Assembly: GCA_002335345.1 (NCBI GenBank)
Contig: DDCS01000002.1
Coordinates: 1-11,706 of the forward strand
DNA length: 11,706 nt
Source of the DNA: Flavobacteriaceae bacterium UBA2000
Lineage (GTDB): Bacteria > Bacteroidota > Bacteroidia > Flavobacteriales > Flavobacteriaceae
Direction: 5' to 3'
Every line of letters starts with the position of its first letter. Positions within the stretch are counted from its first letter, which is position 1. Both the position numbers and the translations under genes were made by a program. Shown piece by piece: positions 7,863 through 11,706 of this stretch. A model generated the notes under the pieces. It made no database searches, was not told where the DNA came from, and saw nothing but the letters and a program-made list of their open reading frames with translations.

Positions 7863-8579
7863 CTACCCGAAAACCTGACGGTAAATTTCTATTGATTTAG
7901 GGCGTTTGAATCCGGTAGCGTGCATTTGCATATAATCCATAAGTAAGTCCAGTAGCTCCCGTCTTTGACTTGTCGTGGTTTTCCACTGAGCCAAATGACT
8001 AAATGGCGTCTTTGCCAAAGTGCATAAGTCTTTTAAGACCGTGGCGCTTCGGGTAATGCCTAAAGAAGAATCCTGAAATACCCCCTCTTCGAGATTAAAG
8101 TAGGGCAGGTGCTCATTTTGAAAATCCGGATAACAGCCCAGGTATTGTTGCAGCTCTAGCACAATTTTAAGGTGAAAATTTAACGGACTTTCTGAAGCAT
8201 CAAGGGCCAACAGCGCATCACTTAAAAACCCGAAAAGTTCTGGATTAGGTTCCTGCTCTTGGAGGGTCATTTTAAACATCTCGGCCAAAAACAAGGCCAT
8301 TGAGCTCTTGACAATATCGCTGTGCAAGCTGAGGTAATGTGCCGACACTTTGGCCTCGGTCAGTCGTTCTAGCTGACCCTTATCCCGATGCATGGCTTGA
8401 ATCTGTAATTGGGTAAGCGGCTGAAACATGGCTGGCCTAAAAGGGCCTTTCTTTGACTTTTGTAATCCCCGAATCATGTAGCTGCGCAATCCTGAAGATT
8501 CTGTGAGCATTTTGACAATCACATCCGATTCACCATAACGGACCGTAGCAAGGACTAAAGCTCGCGTATTTACCCTCAT
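7863..8579 (-). CDS. recO: DNA repair and recombination mediator RecO
   Basis: RecO works with RecR (and RecF) to displace single-strand-binding protein and load RecA at gaps; it also anneals complementary strands. The 238-residue product has the N-terminal OB-fold opening TRALVLATVRYGESD (5-19), followed by the basic patch RGLQKSKKG (37-45), and an alpha-helical C-terminal domain. The region that carries a four-cysteine zinc site in some RecO proteins is present but keeps only isolated Cys149 and Cys186, so no zinc finger is expected. The start ATG overlaps the porZ stop as TAATG, and there is no independent Shine-Dalgarno, so translation is probably coupled to porZ and transcription probably comes from the porZ promoter. 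The final helix segment GFKRPKSIEIYRQVFG is basic. Identification rests on the OB-fold pattern, length and this neighbourhood. Confidence 0.92.
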   Translation of the reverse strand: MRVNTRALVLATVRYGESDVIVKMLTESSGLRSYMIRGLQKSKKGPFRPAMFQPLTQLQIQAMHRDKGQLERLTEAKVSAHYLSLHSDIVKSSMALFLAEMFKMTLQEQEPNPELFGFLSDALLALDASESPLNFHLKIVLELQQYLGCYPDFQNEHLPYFNLEEGVFQDSSLGITRSATVLKDLCTLAKTPFSHLAQWKTTTSQRRELLDLLMDYMQMHATGFKRPKSIEIYRQVFG

Positions 8580-10861
8580 TATCGGACGATCATAATTTTT
8601 AGCACTTTAGTCTCAAAAGCATCTTCAGAAGTAATCAAAACTAAATAAACTCCGGAGGCTACTTTATGACGCCCGAAGGCGCGCGTATCCCAAAGGACAC
8701 TTCCTCCCTGACTTTTGGTTTCAAAAACTAAATTGCCCTCGATGTCCGTTATTTTGACGTTTGCCCCTGCCGTGAGCCCATCCACGGTGACTTGACCTTG
8801 AAAACCCGGTCGCACTGGATTGGGATAGACGTAAGCACCGGACAAGTCATCACGGGCATCAGTAGCAGAGCCCTCAAAAGCGACAAGTCCCTTTGTGGTC
8901 GCAAAATACACTCTTCCACTATCGCCATCAATGGCAATATCCTGAACATTATCTGAGGGCAAAGGAGAGTTTTCTTTGGTGAAGCGCAATAGGGTTTCTT
9001 GACCATTGGCCGAGAGATAAAACACACCTGAGGTGGCTGTAGCAATCCATTTGTTATTGGACCCATCGACTTCAATATCAGTGACTGACTGCTGAAATAA
9101 GAGCTCCTGCGCGACCCCTTCCTCGAGGATTATAATGGGCTGGGCTTCGACATTATTCCCGCTCTGAAAAAATCCTGTCGTATTATAAAGAACTCTTAAC
9201 CCCTCACGCGTTCCAATCCAAAGTCGATTATTGTTGTCAAAGGCCAAACTACGCACATCCGTAGAAGGCAAATTTCCATTGCCGGAGCCTTCAGTAATTC
9301 GATTAAAACTATTGGTGCTGGGGTTAAACCCGATTAAACCATTTTCAGCGGAGCCGAAAAAAACATAACCTTCACGGCTGATCTTTAAATCCGTTAAGGC
9401 CAATTCATCTTCGGCATTAATAATTCCGGATAAATCAATTTTTCCAATTTGCCCCGAAGGACTCAGACGCAGCAATCCTTGATCAATTTTTGATTGAACA
9501 AACCACAGATTGTTGTCCCGGTCAAAATCTGATCCATAAATACGAAGACCTGCAGCCGGGTTGCCTGTGGGTAGCGTCAAACTACTATTGCTTTCATCAT
9601 AAAGGATTTCGGGAACCCCAGCGGTTAATTTAAGTAAGCCAAACTGAAATGATGAAGCAAAAACCTGATCTGGATTCATTGGATTAATTTTCATTTGGAC
9701 GATATCGCTCGCTCCAAAAAGATCCGCTGCTGGAATATTATTCCATCCCTCATTTTGAAATTGACTGAGGCCCCTAAAACTCAGTGGAAATGGATTAAAA
9801 CTTACCGTGATCTCACCAAAACCAACCCAAAGTTGACCTGAAGAAGCGTCAATTGAAAATGGGTTATTAAATAACGGCCCTTGAGGCCCCACGGGTGTCC
9901 ATCCAAATTGTCCACTGGATCGCTTGAGCAGTCCACTAGTCTGAGTTCCGGCAAAAATTTGATCTGCAAACCCGAGACCTACTGAAAACTTATCCCCGAA
10001 TTCAAAAGGCAATTCAAAAATATCCAAAGGGGTAAAGTCTGCCCCATAGGTATTTACGGTTGATTCTGTAGTAATGGTCAGCACGTTCCCATTAACCCGC
10101 ATATCCACGATTGGGTCTGTCCCAAAGTCGGCCATAATTTGCGATGGTTCTGGAGTCAGGCGCAGGACCCGTTGATTTGTTCTGGCGAAATAAACCGCGT
10201 CATTTAAGGTCTGAATGGCCACAATACCCCCTCCGGTTACTGTTTCCCAAGAGGCATAATCAATCAAATCAGGGCCATCAAGCAAGGCCTTTTTTATACC
10301 GTCTTGGGCCGTTGCTGCATAAATAAATGGAGGTAAAATAGTGGTTTGGGCCACTGAAATAGTGCTTCCCAATTCACCAATATAATAGGTGTCCCCGAAT
10401 TCCATAAGCGAGAGATCAAAAACAGAAATGCCAAAATCAGTAGCGACATAAACCTGTCCCTGATACTCATAGAAATCATTAATCGACTTGATATTAGGAG
10501 GAATACTCGGCTTATTCAAAATGGCCACAATCTGAAGGACTTGGTCTTGGTCATTTGGAATGATTTCGATAAGGCCATTATCGTGTCCCACCATGAGTAC
10601 ATTGTACTCTTGGCTATAATGAATTTCAGTGATCGATTCTCCCGAAAGGCCTTCTATGGTCGTCAAGGTCGTGAGCTCTTGACTCCAAACGTCATAAGTG
10701 TATACGGCGTTTTCAGCCGCCACAAAAACCTTGTTGTCTCCGTAAGCCACATCCTTTATGCTGTTGTATGAAAAATAGCCCCTCCAAAGCTCAGTGTCCG
10801 ATTGCGCCCTAGCCGCAGTCAAGGTGACAAATACGCCAAAAATCAATAGATAAACTCTCAT
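8579..10861 (-). CDS. porZ: PorZ-like type IX secretion surface protein with beta-propellers and T9SS sorting domain
   Basis: A 760-residue exported protein. In Porphyromonas gingivalis, PorZ is part of the surface attachment complex (with PorU, PorV and PorQ) that supplies anionic lipopolysaccharide for anchoring T9SS cargo. I start it at 10861, not at the in-frame ATG 24 codons upstream, because this start opens a clean signal peptide ending ARA before Gln20. The N-terminal propeller begins near residue 25, with ELWRGYFSYNSIKDVAY at 24-40 and GLSGESITEI at 71-80. Later propeller blades show the repeated pattern LPSTDVRSLAFD (531-542) followed by LWIGTREGL, and LPSDNVQDIAID (634-645) followed by VYFATTKGL. 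The last about 84 residues (677-760) form a type A T9SS sorting domain: YPNPV near its start and KVLKIMIVR at its end. The length matches P. gingivalis PorZ (about 776). It lies between a gdhA terminator and recO, whose start overlaps its stop. An alternative is a generic T9SS-sorted propeller protein. Confidence 0.85.
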   Translation of the reverse strand: MRVYLLIFGVFVTLTAARAQSDTELWRGYFSYNSIKDVAYGDNKVFVAAENAVYTYDVWSQELTTLTTIEGLSGESITEIHYSQEYNVLMVGHDNGLIEIIPNDQDQVLQIVAILNKPSIPPNIKSINDFYEYQGQVYVATDFGISVFDLSLMEFGDTYYIGELGSTISVAQTTILPPFIYAATAQDGIKKALLDGPDLIDYASWETVTGGGIVAIQTLNDAVYFARTNQRVLRLTPEPSQIMADFGTDPIVDMRVNGNVLTITTESTVNTYGADFTPLDIFELPFEFGDKFSVGLGFADQIFAGTQTSGLLKRSSGQFGWTPVGPQGPLFNNPFSIDASSGQLWVGFGEITVSFNPFPLSFRGLSQFQNEGWNNIPAADLFGASDIVQMKINPMNPDQVFASSFQFGLLKLTAGVPEILYDESNSSLTLPTGNPAAGLRIYGSDFDRDNNLWFVQSKIDQGLLRLSPSGQIGKIDLSGIINAEDELALTDLKISREGYVFFGSAENGLIGFNPSTNSFNRITEGSGNGNLPSTDVRSLAFDNNNRLWIGTREGLRVLYNTTGFFQSGNNVEAQPIIILEEGVAQELLFQQSVTDIEVDGSNNKWIATATSGVFYLSANGQETLLRFTKENSPLPSDNVQDIAIDGDSGRVYFATTKGLVAFEGSATDARDDLSGAYVYPNPVRPGFQGQVTVDGLTAGANVKITDIEGNLVFETKSQGGSVLWDTRAFGRHKVASGVYLVLITSEDAFETKVLKIMIVR

Positions 10862-10913
10862 ACTGTGTTGCTCGCCCTTTAAACCTTGAAAATTACTATT
10901 TATTGTAGAAACC

Positions 10914-10928
10914 CCCATGATTAATGGG
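10914..10928. repeat. Short inverted repeat upstream of porZ
   Basis: CCCAT (10914-10918) and ATGGG (10924-10928) form a perfect 5-base dyad around a 5-base spacer, 53 bases upstream of the chosen porZ start and just downstream (in the - direction) of the gdhA terminator. It could be an operator half-site pair or a small leader hairpin. It is short enough to arise by chance. The porZ promoter should lie in this 77-base leader; the nearest -7-like box, TAATTTTC read on the - strand (10895 to 10888), has one mismatch and no clear -33 partner. Confidence 0.25.
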
Positions 10929-10938
10929 TGCATTCGTT

Positions 10939-10962
10939 AAAAAAAAAGCCCCAAAATGGGGC
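10939..10962 (-). terminator. Intrinsic (rho-independent) terminator of gdhA
   Basis: Read on the - strand, GCCCC (10962-10958) and GGGGC (10952-10948) form a GC-rich stem, extended by one A-T pair to 6 base pairs with a 3-base loop. An uninterrupted run of nine T follows (10947-10939). It sits 24 bases past the gdhA stop codon and ahead of porZ, so it should separate the two transcription units. Read on the + strand the hairpin lacks a following T-tract, so it works in one direction only. Confidence 0.87.
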
Positions 10963-10986
10963 CTTTAATCGGAAAATGCGAAGTGC

Positions 10987-11706
10987 TTAAACCACGCCCT
11001 GTGCCATCATGGCCTCGGCGATTTTAACAAAGCCCGCAATATTAGCGCCTTTGACGTAATCCACGTAACCGTCTTGGCCTGTACCATAAGTGACACACGC
11101 CTGATGGATGTCATTCATAATCTGATGCAGACGAGCATCTACCTCTTCTGAGGTCCAGTTAAGTCTCAATGAATTCTGAGACATCTCCAAACCAGAGGTG
11201 GCGACCCCTCCAGCGTTTGAAGCTTTACCAGGACTGAATAATATTTTTGCTTTTTGAAATACTTCAATGGCTCCAGGCGTGCTCGGCATGTTTGCCCCTT
11301 CACCAACACAAACACAACCATTGTTCACTAAAGTCTGGGCCTCAGATTCGTCGAGCTCGTTTTGTGTCGCACAAGGTAAGGCTATGTCACACGCAACACC
11401 CCATGGTTTTTCTCCCGGGATAAATTTTGCAGAAGGATACGCTGTAGTGTAGGCACTGATGCGTACTCGTTTAACATTTTTAAGCTCCATAACAAAGGCT
11501 AATTTAGCCTCATCAATACCCTCTGCATCATAGATATATCCAGAAGAATCAGAAAAAGTAAGTACTTTTCCTCCTAGCTGAATGACTTTTTGAGCGGCAA
11601 ATTGCGCCACATTTCCAGAGCCAGAGATCACCACATTTTTACCTGCGATCTCTTCTCCTTTGGTCGCCAACATATTTTTTACAAAATAAACATTGCCATA
11701 TCCTGT
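10987..11706 (-). CDS. gdhA: NADP-type glutamate dehydrogenase, 5' end beyond window edge
   Basis: Reductively aminates 2-oxoglutarate to glutamate with NADPH, a main ammonium-assimilation route. The frame is open to base 11706, leaving the C-terminal 239 residues of a hexameric enzyme usually about 445-450 long; the N-terminal substrate domain with the catalytic lysine lies outside. Counting from the window edge, the visible part starts TGYGNVYF and has the Rossmann glycine motif SGSGNVAQ around 28-35. The second beta-strand ends in FSDSSG, the wording of NADPH-specific bacterial GdhA rather than an acidic NAD-type end. Further family motifs are DIALPCATQNELD, EGANMPSTPGA, SPGKASNAGGVATSGLEM and GANIAGFVK, closing in AQGVV. 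The sequence is close to E. coli GdhA throughout. One small change is VGEGANMP where E. coli has VAEGANMP. An intrinsic terminator follows 24 bases after the stop. Confidence 0.96.
   Translation of the reverse strand, partial: TGYGNVYFVKNMLATKGEEIAGKNVVISGSGNVAQFAAQKVIQLGGKVLTFSDSSGYIYDAEGIDEAKLAFVMELKNVKRVRISAYTTAYPSAKFIPGEKPWGVACDIALPCATQNELDESEAQTLVNNGCVCVGEGANMPSTPGAIEVFQKAKILFSPGKASNAGGVATSGLEMSQNSLRLNWTSEEVDARLHQIMNDIHQACVTYGTGQDGYVDYVKGANIAGFVKIAEAMMAQGVV

Noticed and set aside
7855..7871. TTCGG/CCGAA dyad at the ppc-recO junction as a shared terminator
   Set aside because: It has only a 5-base stem with a 7-base loop and no T-tract in either direction.
10862..10933. A longer porZ start, adding 24 residues
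   Set aside because: The extension would place a polar stretch before the signal peptide, and it covers the probable leader and promoter region; the ATG at 10861 starts a standard signal peptide.

Overview
This window looks like ordinary chromosomal DNA from a member of the Bacteroidota, most likely a flavobacterium. Three things point that way. One surface protein carries a type IX secretion (T9SS) C-terminal sorting domain and matches PorZ. The phosphoenolpyruvate carboxylase has the divergent active-site wording I associate with this phylum. Shine-Dalgarno sequences are weak or absent, and at least one gene is preceded by a TAnnTTTG-type -7 box. Seven protein genes fill almost the whole window. 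I see no RNA genes, mobile elements, CRISPR arrays or phage genes, and no gene-free stretch longer than about 75 bases.

Left part (1-7852), all on the + strand: the C-terminal three quarters of acetyl-CoA synthetase (acs, cut by the window edge), a TonB-dependent outer-membrane receptor, an SLC13/DASS-type inner-membrane anion transporter, and phosphoenolpyruvate carboxylase (ppc). The gaps are 75, 22 and 42 bases. The receptor and the transporter are close enough to share a transcript. As an inference, the four genes could form a carbon-acquisition and central-metabolism neighbourhood: acetate activation, uptake across both membranes of a still unknown solute, possibly a dicarboxylate, and anaplerotic oxaloacetate synthesis.

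Right part (7863-11706), all on the - strand: the C-terminal half of NADP-type glutamate dehydrogenase (gdhA, cut by the right edge), a clear intrinsic terminator, then porZ (T9SS surface component) overlapping recO (DNA repair) by one base as TAATG. recO and ppc converge with only 10 bases between their stop codons.

I did not find a convincing undescribed multi-gene system. The most interesting non-coding signal is a pair of interleaved inverted repeats that fill most of the 75-base acs-receptor gap and end one base before the receptor start codon. The remaining leads are family-level residue changes in the transporter, carboxylase and synthetase, and short homopolymer tracts inside genes.
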